Source: Gluconobacter vitians
GTDB taxonomy: Bacteria > Pseudomonadota > Alphaproteobacteria > Acetobacterales > Acetobacteraceae
Direction: 5' to 3'
Assembly (NCBI RefSeq): GCF_015244565.1
Contig: NZ_JABCQG010000001.1
Span: forward strand, 248,001-312,000
DNA: 64,000 nt
Part shown: positions 8,924 through 18,890 of the stretch, in pieces
Position numbering within the stretch: position 1 is the first letter of the stretch
Layout: every line of letters begins with the position of its first letter
The notes under the pieces: generated by a model
The model's database searches: none
The model's input: only the letters and a program-made list of their open reading frames with translations
Told to the model about the DNA's origin: nothing
Made by a program: the position numbers and the translations under genes

Positions 8924-9003
8924 GTTGCTCCGCCTTTGCTCTCAAGGGCTGGGGCAACCTCGTGCTGCTTGCAACCGTTAGCTCCCGATCAAGGGAGAGC
9001 CCG

Positions 9004-9675
9004 ATGCTTGTCGTCCATCATCTGAACAATTCCCGGTCCCAGCGTATTCTCTGGCTGCTTGAAGAACTCGAGCTGCCTTACGAGATCCGGTTTTATAAAC
9101 GCGATCCGAAAACGATGCTTGCACCTCCGGAACTCAAGCGGGTGCATCCGCTGGGGAAGGCGCCTGTTCTGGTGGACGGGGATGTGGTGCTGCCGGAATC
9201 GGGAGCCATCATCGAATATGTTCTCAAACGGTATGGCAATGGGCGTCTGATGCCGGCGGAGGAGACGTCTGACTGGGTGCGGTTCGTGTTCTGGCTGCAC
9301 TATGCGGAAGGGTCTGCCATGCCGCCGCTTCTGCTGAAGTTGATTTTCCAGATGTTGCCGGAGAAGGTGCCGTTCCTGCTGCGGCCTCTGGTCAGGAAAA
9401 TTGCGTCAGAAACCCAGAAGGGATTTGTGGACCCGCAACTGCGTCTGAACATGGATTTTTGGGAGAGCGAGCTTGCAAAAACCGGCTGGTTCGCCGGAAC
9501 GGATCTAAGCGGAGCGGATATTCAGATGAGTTTTCCGATTGAGGCCGCTGCCTCACGGGCGGGGGCGCTGCTCGGGCGGCCGAATGTGCGGGCGTTTCTG
9601 GAACGGATTCATGCCCGTCCGGCCTATCGCCGGGCGATCGAAAAGGGTGGCCCTTACGCTTACGCGAAGCCGTAA
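9004..9675 (+). CDS. Glutathione S-transferase family protein
   Basis: 223 residues from an ATG preceded by AAGGGAGAG. The N-terminal thioredoxin-like domain has the short opening LVVHHLNNSRSQRILWLLEEL, with Ser at the catalytic position, then HPLGKAPVLVDGD (cis-Pro) and LPESGAIIEYV, the glutathione gamma-glutamyl-binding ES motif. The C-terminal half is alpha-helical. Substrate unknown. It lies alone between ndk and convergent purN; an in-frame ATG at 8962 lacks a ribosome-binding site and would add residues unlike the family. Confidence 0.88.
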   Translation: MLVVHHLNNSRSQRILWLLEELELPYEIRFYKRDPKTMLAPPELKRVHPLGKAPVLVDGDVVLPESGAIIEYVLKRYGNGRLMPAEETSDWVRFVFWLHYAEGSAMPPLLLKLIFQMLPEKVPFLLRPLVRKIASETQKGFVDPQLRLNMDFWESELAKTGWFAGTDLSGADIQMSFPIEAAASRAGALLGRPNVRAFLERIHARPAYRRAIEKGGPYAYAKP

Positions 9676-9700
9676 AGGGACCACTCTTTCCGAAGCTGCT

Positions 9701-10333
9701 TTATTTCGCGAAGACGTCGCAGATCATTTCCAGCACGTCCGGGTAAAGCAGGTGTTCCTGCTCCAGAACGCGGGCGGCGAGGGTTTCGGGCGTGTCGGTT
9801 TCCAGAACGGGAACGCTGGCCTGTCCGAGGATGGGGCCTTCGTCCACGCCGGATGTGACGAGATGGACTGTGCAGCCATGCTCTTTTACGCCGGCCTTGA
9901 TGGCGGCTTCGTGGGTGTGCAGGCCGGGGAAGGCGGGCAGGAGGCTTGGGTGGATGTTGAGCATCCTGTCTTCCCAGGCTTTGACCAGCCAGGGCGTCAG
10001 GACGCGCATATAGCCTGCGAGGACGACCAGCATGGCGCCGGAAGCCTGAAGGGCAGCATCGATTTCGCGCTCGTGGGCCTCGCGGTCCTTGCCGAACGGT
10101 TTGTGGTCGATGACGAGGGTTTTCAGGCCCGCTTCTTCGGCGACTTCAAGGCCCGGAGCATCCGGGCGGTTGCTGAGGACCAGCACGATTTCGGCCGGGT
10201 AGTCCGGGCGGGCGCAGGCCTCGATCAGGGCGCGCATGTTGCTGCCGCGGCCGCTGATGAGGATCGCGATGGGAACCTTCTCGATCTTTTTGGCCGGAGC
10301 TTTCGCTCTGGTTCTGGTGTGCGGCTTCTTCAT
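9701..10333 (-). CDS. purN: Phosphoribosylglycinamide formyltransferase
   Basis: 210 residues; catalyses the third step of purine synthesis (GAR to FGAR with 10-formyl-THF). The family core is clear: [14 protein letters not shown] near residue 25, [20 protein letters not shown] with the catalytic Asn/His, and [13 protein letters not shown] with the catalytic Asp. A Lys/Arg-rich 20-residue N-terminal extension precedes the usual start of the fold. The start codon overlaps the purM stop (ATGA), so the two are one operon in the order purM-purN. Confidence 0.97.
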   Translation of the reverse strand: MKKPHTRTRAKAPAKKIEKVPIAILISGRGSNMRALIEACARPDYPAEIVLVLSNRPDAPGLEVAEEAGLKTLVIDHKPFGKDREAHEREIDAALQASGAMLVVLAGYMRVLTPWLVKAWEDRMLNIHPSLLPAFPGLHTHEAAIKAGVKEHGCTVHLVTSGVDEGPILGQASVPVLETDTPETLAARVLEQEHLLYPDVLEMICDVFAK

Positions 10334-11403
10334 GCGAAGGAGACCGGTGCGGTCAGGGTGTAGGCGTCGTCGGAGCGGACGATCTGGCCCATGAGGAAGC
10401 CGGTTTCACCACGCGCATCCAGGTCCGCCATGACCTTCTCGGGCTCGGACGTGACGAGCACCATGCCGATGCCGCAGTTGAAGACACGGAGCATTTCGTC
10501 AGCGGCGACATTGCCGGTTTCGGCCAGCCAGCGGAACACGGGCGGGACGATCCATGCGGAGCCATCGATGCGCACGCCGAGGCCTTCGGGCAGGACGCGG
10601 GGCAGGTTGCCGGGCAGGCCGCCGCCGGTGATGTGGGCGCAGCCGTGGAGCAGGCCCTTGGCGTGCAGGTCCAGAACCGTGCGGACATAGAGTTTCGTGG
10701 GCGTCAGCAGGGCTTCGGCGAGGGTGTGGCCTTCGGCGAAGGGGGCGGGGTCGTTCCAGCCGAGGCCGGAGCGGCGCACGACTTCGCGGACCAGCGAGAA
10801 GCCGTTGGAATGGACGCCGGACGAGGGCAGGCCGATCAGCGTGTCGCCTTCGGCGATGTTGGCGGGGAGCAGGTTGTTCCGCTCTGCCGCGCCGACGCTG
10901 AAACCTGCGAGATCGTAATGGCCGGGGGCGTACATGCCGGGCATTTCAGCCGTTTCACCGCCGACGAGGGCACAGCCGGACTCGGCGCAGCCCTTGGCGA
11001 TGCCCTTCACGACCGTGGCAGCAGCCTCGACGGAGAGCTTTCCGGTGGCGAGATAGTCCAGGAAGAACAGCGGGGTGGCGCCCTGCACGACGAGATCGTT
11101 GACGCACATGGCAACGAGGTCGATCCCGACTTCGTCATGCTTGCCGGCTTCGATGGCGACCATCAGCTTGGTGCCGACGCCGTCGGTGCAGCTGACGAGG
11201 ACGGGATCGGTGAAGCCTGCGGCCTTGAGATCGAACAGGGCGCCGAAGCCGCCGAGGCCACCCATGGTGCCGGGACGGTTCGTGGCCTTGGCTGCGGGCT
11301 TGATCGCATCGACCAGCGCATCGCCTGCGGCGATGTCCACGCCGGCCTGTGCGTAGCTTGCGCCGCTGCTCGTGCCGGGGGAGATGTCAGGCTGATCGGT
11401 CAT
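10330..11403 (-). CDS. purM: Phosphoribosylformylglycinamidine cyclo-ligase (AIR synthetase)
   Basis: 357 residues from the ATG at 11403 ([10 protein letters not shown]). It closes the imidazole ring (FGAM to AIR) using ATP. Recognisable blocks are [16 protein letters not shown], the dimer-interface/ATP region [25 protein letters not shown], and [13 protein letters not shown]. The frame stays open a further 176 codons upstream, but that stretch lies opposite hdaA and does not resemble PurM. It is the first gene of the purM-purN pair and divergent from hdaA, an arrangement common in alphaproteobacteria. Confidence 0.97.
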   Translation of the reverse strand: MTDQPDISPGTSSGASYAQAGVDIAAGDALVDAIKPAAKATNRPGTMGGLGGFGALFDLKAAGFTDPVLVSCTDGVGTKLMVAIEAGKHDEVGIDLVAMCVNDLVVQGATPLFFLDYLATGKLSVEAAATVVKGIAKGCAESGCALVGGETAEMPGMYAPGHYDLAGFSVGAAERNNLLPANIAEGDTLIGLPSSGVHSNGFSLVREVVRRSGLGWNDPAPFAEGHTLAEALLTPTKLYVRTVLDLHAKGLLHGCAHITGGGLPGNLPRVLPEGLGVRIDGSAWIVPPVFRWLAETGNVAADEMLRVFNCGIGMVLVTSEPEKVMADLDARGETGFLMGQIVRSDDAYTLTAPVSFA

Positions 11404-11505
11404 GGTCGAAGGTTCCCGCTGGTTGACGTGACGCCGTTCTAGAGCATCCTGCGCGCTGGCGGAACGCCTGTTTGAAGGCGTAACGGCATGAAAAAGGGAC
11501 CTGGG

Positions 11506-12219
11506 ATGACAAAACGGGATGCGGGCGGGGCCGCAGGAGGACATGCGTCCGCGCAGATGGCGTTTCCGCTGCGTCGTGTGACGGCCATGACGTCCGAGCG
11601 TTTCATCAACGGGCCGTCCAACGCGGCTGCGCGGGCCTGGCTGGCGCGGAGCCAGTGGCCTGACGGGCGGCTCTGGCTCTGGGGGCCATCGGGGACGGGG
11701 AAGACGCATCTTCTGACGGCCTGGGCGCATGAGCATGATGCGACGGTACTGGATGCGCGTCTCTTTTCCAGGTCGTCTGCGGGTGGGCGGATCCGGGTGC
11801 AGGGCAATCTTGCGATCGACAATGCCGATTCGCCCGGCGATGAGGCGACCATGCTGCATCTGCTGAACGATGCGTTTGCGCAGGGGGACCGGGTTCTGAT
11901 GGCGGGGCAACTTCCGCCGTCGCGCAGTCATTTCATGCTGCCGGATCTGGCGAGCCGTCTGCGGGCGACCGCGACCACGGCCACCGGGGAGCCGGAGGAC
12001 GATCTGCGGGCGACGCTGCTTCTGTCGCTGCTGGCGGACCGGCAGCTTGTGGTGTCACAATCTGTGACGGAATGGCTGTGGCGGCATCTGCCGCGGACGG
12101 GCAATGCGCTGGTTTCGGCGGTTGAACGGCTGGATGAGGCGGCTCTGGCGCGCAAGCAGCCGATTACGCGGGCGCTGGCGATGGAAATGCTGCCGGATCT
12201 GCTGACGCCTGAGGGGTGA
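11506..12219 (+). CDS. hdaA: DnaA-related regulator of replication initiation, HdaA type
   Basis: 237 residues with a DnaA-like AAA+ domain: Walker A GPSGTGKT at 60-67, and LAIDNAD as a Walker B-like segment. It lacks the DNA-binding domain IV of DnaA, as Hda proteins do. QMAFPL at residues 17-22 matches the beta-clamp-binding hexapeptide of Hda, which with the clamp stimulates DnaA-ATP hydrolysis. The ATG at 11506 has AAGGGA six bases upstream; an ATG at 11488 is possible. Its place before ppk and divergent from purM is the conserved alphaproteobacterial arrangement and supports the assignment. Confidence 0.88.
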   Translation: MTKRDAGGAAGGHASAQMAFPLRRVTAMTSERFINGPSNAAARAWLARSQWPDGRLWLWGPSGTGKTHLLTAWAHEHDATVLDARLFSRSSAGGRIRVQGNLAIDNADSPGDEATMLHLLNDAFAQGDRVLMAGQLPPSRSHFMLPDLASRLRATATTATGEPEDDLRATLLLSLLADRQLVVSQSVTEWLWRHLPRTGNALVSAVERLDEAALARKQPITRALAMEMLPDLLTPEG

Positions 12220-12318
12220 GCGTCATGGGAGTGACACAAAAACTCCGTTTGACATGCCTATCCTGCGGCATGACCTTTTGTGCGATCCGTATTTCTGTGT
12301 GTTCCGGAAGACCCCATC

Positions 12319-14610
12319 GTGACGACTGAAGATTCCCGGCCCGCTCCGCGCCGCCGCTCTCCCCGCAAGCCCCGCAGTGCAGTAACGCCGACCCAGAACC
12401 GGAGCCGGCGTCGTCAGACGGCTGCTGCCAAGGCCGAAGATTACGCGCATATGCCGACCTCGCCGGAGCGGTTCCTCAACCGGGAACTATCATGGCTGGA
12501 CTTCAACCAGCGCGTCATTGATGAGGCTGAGAACACTCGCAATCCGCTTCTGGAGCGGGTGCGGTTCCTGTCCATCAGTTCCAGCAATCTCGACGAGTTC
12601 TATTCCGTGCGTGTGGCGGGGCTTGTGGGGCAGGTGCGCGAGGGCATGGTTGTCCGCAGTCCGGACGGGCTGACGCCGGCCCAGCAGCTTGCGCAGGTGC
12701 GACAGAAGGCGCGGCATCTTCTGGCCGAGCAGCAGCGGGTCTGGCATGTGCTGGAAGGCGAGCTGAAGGATGCGGGCATTGTCGTTCTGACGACCGACTC
12801 CCTGGATGCGACCGATCTGGCGCAGCTGTCCACGCTGTTTGATGAGCGGGTTTTTCCGGTTCTGACGCCGATGGCGGTCGATCCGTCCCATCCGCTGCCA
12901 TTCATTCCCAATATGGGGCTGGCGCTGCTGATGCGCCTCAAGGACCCGGCCTCTTCCATGCATGTCATGGATGGTCTGATCCTGCTGCCGGCGCAGGTGC
13001 CGCGTTTCCTGCGGCTGCCGGCGCGTCTGAAGGAAGGGCAGGAGACGCCGGACCAGATCCGGTTTGTGCTGCTTGAAGACCTGATCACGCTGTTTGCCGG
13101 GCGTCTGTTCCCGGGGCTGGCGATCGGCGCGGCCGGTGTGCTGCGCGTGATCCGCGATACGGATGTGGAGTTCGAGGACGAGGCCGAGGATCTGGTCCGC
13201 TCCTACGAAACGGCACTGAAGCAGCGTCGTCGCGGCGTGTGCATCCATCTTGCGCTGGACCGCAAGCTGCCTGAGGCGCTGGGCCGCGAGATGGGTGAGG
13301 AGCTTGGCGTGGGCGAAGAGGACGTGGTTGTTCTGCCATGTTTTGTGGGTGTCACGGATCTCAAGCAGCTCATCGTGGATGATCGCCCGGATCTGGTGTT
13401 CCCGCCTTATACGCCGCGCTTTCCCGAGCGCGTTCTGGATTATGACGGCGACTGTTTTGCGGCGATCCGGGCGAAGGACATGCTGGTCCATCATCCGTTT
13501 GAGAGCTTCGACGTGGTGGTGCAGTTCCTGCGTCAGGCTGCTCTCGATCCGAACGTGCTGGCGATCAAGCAGACGTTGTACCGGACGTCCCGCGACAGTC
13601 CGATCGTGCATGCGCTGATCGAGGCGGCGGAAGCTGGCAAGTCGGTGACGGCGATGGTCGAGCTTCGGGCGCGGTTTGATGAAGAAGCCAATATCCGCCT
13701 GTCACGTGCGCTGGAAGCGGCGGGCGTGCAGGTGGTGTTCGGGTTCGCGCATCTCAAAACGCATGCCAAGCTGAGCCTTGTCGTCCGTCGCGAGAACGGG
13801 TCTCTGCGGTCCTATGCGCATTTCGGGACGGGGAATTACCATCCGATCACGGCACGGATCTATACGGATCTGTCGTTCTTTACCTGTGATCCGAAGCTAT
13901 CATCGGATTCGGCGCGTCTGTTTAACTACATGACGGGCTATGCCATCCCGGAAAAGATGGATGCGCTGGCCTTCTCACCCATCACGATCCGCTCGACGCT
14001 TGAACAGCTGATCCATGATGAAATCGACCATGCGAAGGCGGGGCGGCCGGGGCGCATCTGGCTGAAAATGAACAGCCTTGTGGACGCTGAGCTGATCGAC
14101 AAACTGTATGAAGCCTCGCAGGCCGGGGTGAAGATCATCGGGATCATCCGCGGAATCTGCTGTCTGCGGCCGGGTGTGCCGGGGCTTTCGGATAATATCG
14201 AGATCAAGTCGATTGTCGGGCGTTTTCTGGAACATGCGCGGGTTTTTGCCTTCGGAAACGGGCATCGGATGCCGTCTCACAAGGCAAAAGTTTTCATTTC
14301 TTCCGCAGACTGGATGGTGCGGAACATGGACTGGAGGGTAGAAGCCATGGTGCCCATCACGAACCCGACGGTCCATGCGCAGATTCTTGGCCAGATCATG
14401 ACGATGAACATCAAGGACAACCTTCAGAGCTGGACGCTCACGAGGGACGGCTACTGGCATCGGGTTTCGCCGGGCGCACATCCGTTCTCCGCCCACGAAT
14501 ACTTCATGAACAATCCGTCCCTGTCCGGCCGAGGCTCGGCTGCGCGGGAGAAGGTCCTTCCGGAGGCGCATCGCCCCCGTGAGCGGCCCGACAGGATTCT
14601 GGAAGACTGA
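12319..14610 (+). CDS. ppk: Polyphosphate kinase 1
   Basis: 763 residues from a GTG with GGAAG upstream; a GTG at 12280 would add 13. It makes polyphosphate reversibly from ATP. The N-terminal domain starts at [16 protein letters not shown], and the two C-terminal phospholipase-D-like domains contain [11 protein letters not shown] with the autophosphorylated His and the segment [10 protein letters not shown]. The first ~45 residues are an Arg/Ser/Pro-rich, probably disordered tail. ppx begins five bases after the stop, so the synthetic and degradative enzymes are one transcription unit. Confidence 0.96.
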   Translation: MTTEDSRPAPRRRSPRKPRSAVTPTQNRSRRRQTAAAKAEDYAHMPTSPERFLNRELSWLDFNQRVIDEAENTRNPLLERVRFLSISSSNLDEFYSVRVAGLVGQVREGMVVRSPDGLTPAQQLAQVRQKARHLLAEQQRVWHVLEGELKDAGIVVLTTDSLDATDLAQLSTLFDERVFPVLTPMAVDPSHPLPFIPNMGLALLMRLKDPASSMHVMDGLILLPAQVPRFLRLPARLKEGQETPDQIRFVLLEDLITLFAGRLFPGLAIGAAGVLRVIRDTDVEFEDEAEDLVRSYETALKQRRRGVCIHLALDRKLPEALGREMGEELGVGEEDVVVLPCFVGVTDLKQLIVDDRPDLVFPPYTPRFPERVLDYDGDCFAAIRAKDMLVHHPFESFDVVVQFLRQAALDPNVLAIKQTLYRTSRDSPIVHALIEAAEAGKSVTAMVELRARFDEEANIRLSRALEAAGVQVVFGFAHLKTHAKLSLVVRRENGSLRSYAHFGTGNYHPITARIYTDLSFFTCDPKLSSDSARLFNYMTGYAIPEKMDALAFSPITIRSTLEQLIHDEIDHAKAGRPGRIWLKMNSLVDAELIDKLYEASQAGVKIIGIIRGICCLRPGVPGLSDNIEIKSIVGRFLEHARVFAFGNGHRMPSHKAKVFISSADWMVRNMDWRVEAMVPITNPTVHAQILGQIMTMNIKDNLQSWTLTRDGYWHRVSPGAHPFSAHEYFMNNPSLSGRGSAAREKVLPEAHRPRERPDRILED

Positions 14611-14615
14611 TCTTC

Positions 14616-16094
14616 ATGTCCTCATCTGCACAGCGTTCCGCCATTGTCGATCTTGGATCCAACTCGGTCCGGCTGGTCGTTTTTGAAGGGGTGACACGCA
14701 ATCCCCTTCCGATCTTCAACGAAAAGGTCACGCTCAAATTGGGGCGTGGGCTGGATACGACAGGGCGCCTCAATGAAGAGGGCGTGGCGCTGGCGATGGA
14801 CGTGCTGGGGCGGTTCCACACCGTCGCCCGCGCGATGGGGGCGGAGCCGTTTCAGGTTCTTGCGACTGCTGCCGTCCGGGACGCGACTAACGGTCCGGAC
14901 TTCGTGGATGCGATCCGCGCGCGGATGCCGGGCGTGCCGATCCGAGTTCTGGAAGGAACCGAGGAAGCCGATTATGCGGCGCGTGGTGTCCTCTGTGGGC
15001 TGCCGGAAGCGAACGGGCTGGTGGCCGATATCGGGGGCGGGTCGCTGGAGTTGATCCATGTTGCCGATGGTCAGTATTTCGAAGCGGTGACGACCAAGCT
15101 GGGCGTGATCCGGCTGCATGACCGGGCCAAGGGCAGCATCGAGCGAGCGGCTGAAATTGCAAACGAGCTTCTGGCGGCCGTGAACTGGTTGCCGGGCATG
15201 ACGGGGCGGCCGCTTTATCTTGTGGGCGGAGCATTCCGGGCGCTGGCCCGTCTGCAGATTGCGCGCACGCAGTATCCGCTGAACCTCGTGCATCTGTTCA
15301 GCCTTTCTGAAGGAGAGGCGCGCGAGATGGCGGACTGGGTTATCAGCGCGCCCAAGCGTACGCTTGAAAAACTGCCCGGTGCGCCGCGCAAGCGTCTGTC
15401 GGATGCGCCTTTTGCGGCCGTTGTGCTGCGCTGCCTGATGGAGCGGGTTCGTCCGTCCAAGGTCGTGTTCAGCGTCGATGGGCTGCGTGAAGGCTGGTAT
15501 ATGCGCCATGTGGCGTCTTCGGTGGCGGATCTGGATCCCATGACGGATCTGGCGACGGAAATGGCCAACCGGCTGGCGCGCAGTGCGTCACTGGCCGAGC
15601 CTCTCGTGAAATGGACGGCACCGCTGTTTCGCGAGGAGACGCGGACGCAGAAGCGTCTGCGCGAACTGGCCTGCATGCTGTCCGATATCGGGTCTTACGA
15701 TCACCCCGAATACCGCGCCGAGCAGACATACCGGCGTGTGATGCATGGTCATGGCGTGGGCTTCGACCACAGCGCGCGGGCCTTTATCGGGCTGACGCTG
15801 GCTGTGCGTTATGAAGTCTCGATGGACTCTCCTTTGATCGAACCTTCCCGTCAGCTTCTGTCGCGTTCGGAAATCGACCGTGCGGTACAGTTGGGTCTGG
15901 CGCTCCGGCTGGCCTATACACTCTGTGCAGGGACGAAAGTCCTTCTAGATGAGTGCAGGCTGCTTGTGGAAGACGGCACGCTCGTGCTGATCCTGGGCGC
16001 GCGCAGTGTTCGGGCGGCAGGCAGTGCGGTCCGTCGTCGTTTCGAGAGGCTGGCGGCTGCGATGCAGCTTCAATGTCAGGTTAGGGAAGAATGA
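14616..16094 (+). CDS. ppx: Exopolyphosphatase, Ppx/GppA family
   Basis: 492 residues. The ASKHA-fold phosphate-1 loop is IVDLGSNSVRLVVFEG near residue 8 and the second loop is VADIGGGSLELIHV near residue 140. A C-terminal HD-like helical domain (CMLSDIGSYDHPEYRAEQ) is present, as in long Ppx forms. It releases phosphate from polyphosphate ends or, in GppA variants, converts pppGpp to ppGpp; the two cannot be separated by eye. It is coupled to the next gene by an ATGA overlap. Confidence 0.94.
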   Translation: MSSSAQRSAIVDLGSNSVRLVVFEGVTRNPLPIFNEKVTLKLGRGLDTTGRLNEEGVALAMDVLGRFHTVARAMGAEPFQVLATAAVRDATNGPDFVDAIRARMPGVPIRVLEGTEEADYAARGVLCGLPEANGLVADIGGGSLELIHVADGQYFEAVTTKLGVIRLHDRAKGSIERAAEIANELLAAVNWLPGMTGRPLYLVGGAFRALARLQIARTQYPLNLVHLFSLSEGEAREMADWVISAPKRTLEKLPGAPRKRLSDAPFAAVVLRCLMERVRPSKVVFSVDGLREGWYMRHVASSVADLDPMTDLATEMANRLARSASLAEPLVKWTAPLFREETRTQKRLRELACMLSDIGSYDHPEYRAEQTYRRVMHGHGVGFDHSARAFIGLTLAVRYEVSMDSPLIEPSRQLLSRSEIDRAVQLGLALRLAYTLCAGTKVLLDECRLLVEDGTLVLILGARSVRAAGSAVRRRFERLAAAMQLQCQVREE

Positions 16095-16855
16095 GTTTGC
16101 GGAATTACGGGACGGCAGCCAGGGTTGGTTTTCTGGCGGCAGCGGTTGTGTTTGGACTGTCAGGGTGTGGCAAGTCCCATGACCGCGGTGCGCTGTGGAA
16201 GGTCGTGCATGGGCGTTGTGCGCCGGATGCGCAGCACAAGCCGTGCACGGTTTATGACGAAAAGGACGGTTACGCGCTCCTTAAAGATCACATCGGTCAC
16301 GGGCAGTATCTCCTGATCCCGACGCAGAGGGTTCCGGGGGTGGAAGATCCTATCCTGCTGAAGCCCGAGACGCCGAACTATTTTGCGGAAGCCTGGGGCG
16401 AGCGTGCGTATGTGGCGCAGGCCTACGGGTTCGAGATTCCTGACGCCCATCTGTCGATGGCCATCAATTCGCGTCCTGGCCGGACACAGGACCAGCTGCA
16501 TATCCATCTGGACTGTCTGACGGCCTATGCGCGGGCCGAACTCGACAAGAACATGATCACCGAGACCTGGTCGCTCGTGTCGCTGTACGGCCATCCGTAC
16601 CGGGCGCGGATCGTGGCGTCGCTGGATCCGTCGCCGTTCCGGGTGATTGCGGCGGATGACATGTCCATCCACACGCTCGTCATCACGCCGGCCAAGCATG
16701 GCGGGTTCATCCTGCTCGATGATATGGCGCATGTGTTCGACCATGGATCGGGTGAGGAGCTTCAGGATCACGCCTGTCATCTGGACGATCCGCATCACAA
16801 ATCCATGATCATGGACGGCATGGATATGGGTGAGCATCCCAACGGCATGATGTGA
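16091..16855 (+). CDS. cdh: CDP-diacylglycerol pyrophosphatase-like lipoprotein
   Basis: 254 residues, the same size as E. coli Cdh. The N-terminus is a lipoprotein signal with lipobox LSGC (Cys26). The mature part shows ALWKVVHGRC and DEKDGYALLKD near its start, LSMAINSRPGRTQDQLHIHLDC with the HIT-like HxH motif, and the family segment FRVIAADDM. The family hydrolyses CDP-diacylglycerol to CMP and phosphatidate outside the cytoplasm. It overlaps ppx (ATGA), an unusual partner. The C-terminus is His/Met-rich (CHLDDPHHKSMIMDGMDM), which might bind metal. Confidence 0.85.
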   Translation: MSLRNYGTAARVGFLAAAVVFGLSGCGKSHDRGALWKVVHGRCAPDAQHKPCTVYDEKDGYALLKDHIGHGQYLLIPTQRVPGVEDPILLKPETPNYFAEAWGERAYVAQAYGFEIPDAHLSMAINSRPGRTQDQLHIHLDCLTAYARAELDKNMITETWSLVSLYGHPYRARIVASLDPSPFRVIAADDMSIHTLVITPAKHGGFILLDDMAHVFDHGSGEELQDHACHLDDPHHKSMIMDGMDMGEHPNGMM

Positions 16856-16936
16856 CGCAGCTGCGGCTTGTCCGGTAATTTCGGGTGTGGCAGGGTTCGA
16901 TCAATCTCGAACAAGCTGCACTTCCGGAGACCGGTC

Positions 16937-18103
16937 TTGAAACTGGCAGCGAAATCGCCACCAAACTGGCCCCTGCTGTCGCTTGCCGTTGGCGCCTTTG
17001 CCATCGGCACGACAGAGTTTACTCCGATGGGCCTTCTGCCCGTCATCGCTCATGGTCTTCAGGTCAGCGTCCCCAAGGCCGGTGGCCTGGTGACGGCCTA
17101 TGCGATGGGTGTGATGATTGGTGCACCTATCATCACGCTTCTCATGGCGCGTTTCCGGCGCAAGCTGGCCCTGATCCTGCTGATGGGGCTCTATGTGGCG
17201 GGGAACCTGCTCTCCGCTGTTTCCTACAGTTATGAACTGCTTTTTGCAGCCCGGGTGCTGACCAGTCTGGCACATGGGGCGTTTTTCGGACTTGGTGCGG
17301 TTGAGGCCTCGCTGTCTGTGGCGCCTTCCCGGCGGGCGAGTGCCGTGGCGTCCATGTTCATGGGGCTGACGATCGCCAATATCATCGGTGTTCCGGCGGC
17401 AACCTGGCTGGGGCTGAATTTCGGCTGGCACAGCGCTTTTGGCGTGACGGCGCTGCTGGGGCTTGTGACGATGCTGGCCGTGCAGTTTGCGCTCCCGGCC
17501 CGCGAGATCGGCCCGGCGCCGGAAGTCGGGCGGGAACTGCGGGTTCTCGTGAAGGGCAATGTGCTTCTGGCGCTGCTGACGACTGCGATCGGGGCAGGGG
17601 CGATGTTCGTTCTCTACACCTATATTGCACCGATCCTTGAGCACATTACCCATGCAAGCCCGACGGTCATTACGATCGCGCTCATGCTGACGGGCGTCGG
17701 CTTTTCGATCGGCAATGCCATTGGTGGACGTAGTGCGGACCGGTCGCTGGATGGAAGTCTGCTGGTTTTCTTCCCCATTCTCGGCATCATCATGCTGATT
17801 TTCCCCTGGATGGCGCAGACGGTGCCGGGCGCGCTGTTTGCATCGCTGGTCTGGGGGGCGTCCACGTTTTCGCTGATGCCTGCACTTCAGATGCGGGTCA
17901 TGCAGGCCGCGCATGATGCGCCGGCTCTGGCGTCCTCCATGAATATCGGGGCGTTCAATCTTGGAAATGCCATCGGCGCGGCGCTGGGAGGGATCGCGCT
18001 GTCTCTGGGGTTGGGTTACAGCGGTGTTTCCGTTATCGGAACGGCTCTGGCCCTGGTCGGGGTCGGTCTTGTTCTTCTGTCACGAAAGGTGGCTCCTCCA
18101 TGA
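16937..18103 (+). CDS. MFS transporter, DHA1 (AraJ/sugar-efflux-like)
   Basis: 388 residues with about 12 membrane segments. The opening FAIGTTEFTPMGLLPVIA and the loop MARFRRKLALILLMGLY (the motif-A region) place it with AraJ/YdeA-type efflux permeases. The preferred start is TTG at 16937 with GGAG seven bases before; another TTG at 16868 is possible. The substrate is unknown; relatives export arabinose, purines or drugs. Its stop overlaps the start of the secreted phosphatase gene, so the two are coupled. Confidence 0.85.
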   Translation: MKLAAKSPPNWPLLSLAVGAFAIGTTEFTPMGLLPVIAHGLQVSVPKAGGLVTAYAMGVMIGAPIITLLMARFRRKLALILLMGLYVAGNLLSAVSYSYELLFAARVLTSLAHGAFFGLGAVEASLSVAPSRRASAVASMFMGLTIANIIGVPAATWLGLNFGWHSAFGVTALLGLVTMLAVQFALPAREIGPAPEVGRELRVLVKGNVLLALLTTAIGAGAMFVLYTYIAPILEHITHASPTVITIALMLTGVGFSIGNAIGGRSADRSLDGSLLVFFPILGIIMLIFPWMAQTVPGALFASLVWGASTFSLMPALQMRVMQAAHDAPALASSMNIGAFNLGNAIGAALGGIALSLGLGYSGVSVIGTALALVGVGLVLLSRKVAPP

Positions 18104-18786
18104 TCCGTTCCCTCCTGCTCGCCACCAGCCTGTTTGTCGGTGGCGCCATGGTGCCTCTGGCTGCTCTGGCCGCACAGCCTGCGAATGTGGGCGATGCCAT
18201 TCTGGCCGCCAGCGCCTATCACGATAGTGGCGACTATCAGCACGATTTCGATGTCGTTGTTGCACAGGCCCGCCAGTGGGTTGACGAGACTGCGCCGAAA
18301 ACGCGACGTCCGGCGATCGTGCTCGACATCGACGAGACGACGCTGTCGAACTGGGATGCGATCCGGGCGGATGGTTTTGGTTATATTCCGTCAGGTCCGT
18401 GCGACGCGCTTCCCAAGGGGCCATGCGGGGCGGATTCCTGGGAGAAAAGTGGCCGTGCGCCGGCATTTGCCTCCACGCGGGGACTGATCGAGGATGCGCA
18501 GGCCCATCATGTGGCGGTTTTCTTCGTGACCGGGCGGCATGAGGATGAGCGTGATGCGACGGAGCGGAACCTGCATCTGGCCGGCATCCAGCACTGGGAC
18601 GGGCTGTATCTGCGGCCGATGACGTCTCATGGCTATGCGGCACGATACAAGACCCCGACGCGGGAGCGGATCGAGCGCAAGGGCTACACGATCATCGCAA
18701 GCCTCGGGGATCAGCCGTCCGATCTGGCGGGTGGTCATGCGAAGAAAGGCTTTCTGCTGCCTAATCCGTTCTATCGTATTCCGTAA
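18100..18786 (+). CDS. Secreted HAD-family acid phosphatase
   Basis: 228 residues with an N-terminal signal peptide (about residues 1-25, cleavage after ALAA). The HAD nucleophile motif is IVLDIDETTLSN (DxDxT at 76-80), motif II is VFFVTGRHEDER, and the motif IV region is IIASLGDQPSDLAGG. This is the class B acid phosphatase/5'-nucleotidase e(P4) superfamily, acting on phosphomonoesters in the periplasm or at the outer membrane. There is no lipobox, so it is probably soluble periplasmic. It closes the ppk-ppx-cdh-MFS run and is followed by a strong terminator. Confidence 0.87.
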   Translation: MIRSLLLATSLFVGGAMVPLAALAAQPANVGDAILAASAYHDSGDYQHDFDVVVAQARQWVDETAPKTRRPAIVLDIDETTLSNWDAIRADGFGYIPSGPCDALPKGPCGADSWEKSGRAPAFASTRGLIEDAQAHHVAVFFVTGRHEDERDATERNLHLAGIQHWDGLYLRPMTSHGYAARYKTPTRERIERKGYTIIASLGDQPSDLAGGHAKKGFLLPNPFYRIP

Positions 18787-18850
18787 CGGGGAAGCGGCGG
18801 GTTTCAGCGGGATTCAGCCATCCCGCTGGGATATGTCCGAAGCTGAATTG

Positions 18851-18887
18851 AAAAAGCCCGGTGCCATGACGGCGCCGGGCTTTTTTT
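18851..18887. terminator. Bidirectional rho-independent terminator
   Basis: Five A, GCCCGG-t-GCC, a short loop, GGC-g-CCGGGC, then seven T. It lies between the convergent phosphatase and DUF4175 genes and is only four bases from the stop of the latter. Confidence 0.9.
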
Positions 18888-18890
18888 ATG

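Noticed and set aside
11404-11931. 176-codon N-terminal extension of purM
   Set aside because: Lies opposite hdaA, shows no PurM similarity, and an ATG at 11403 gives the standard length.
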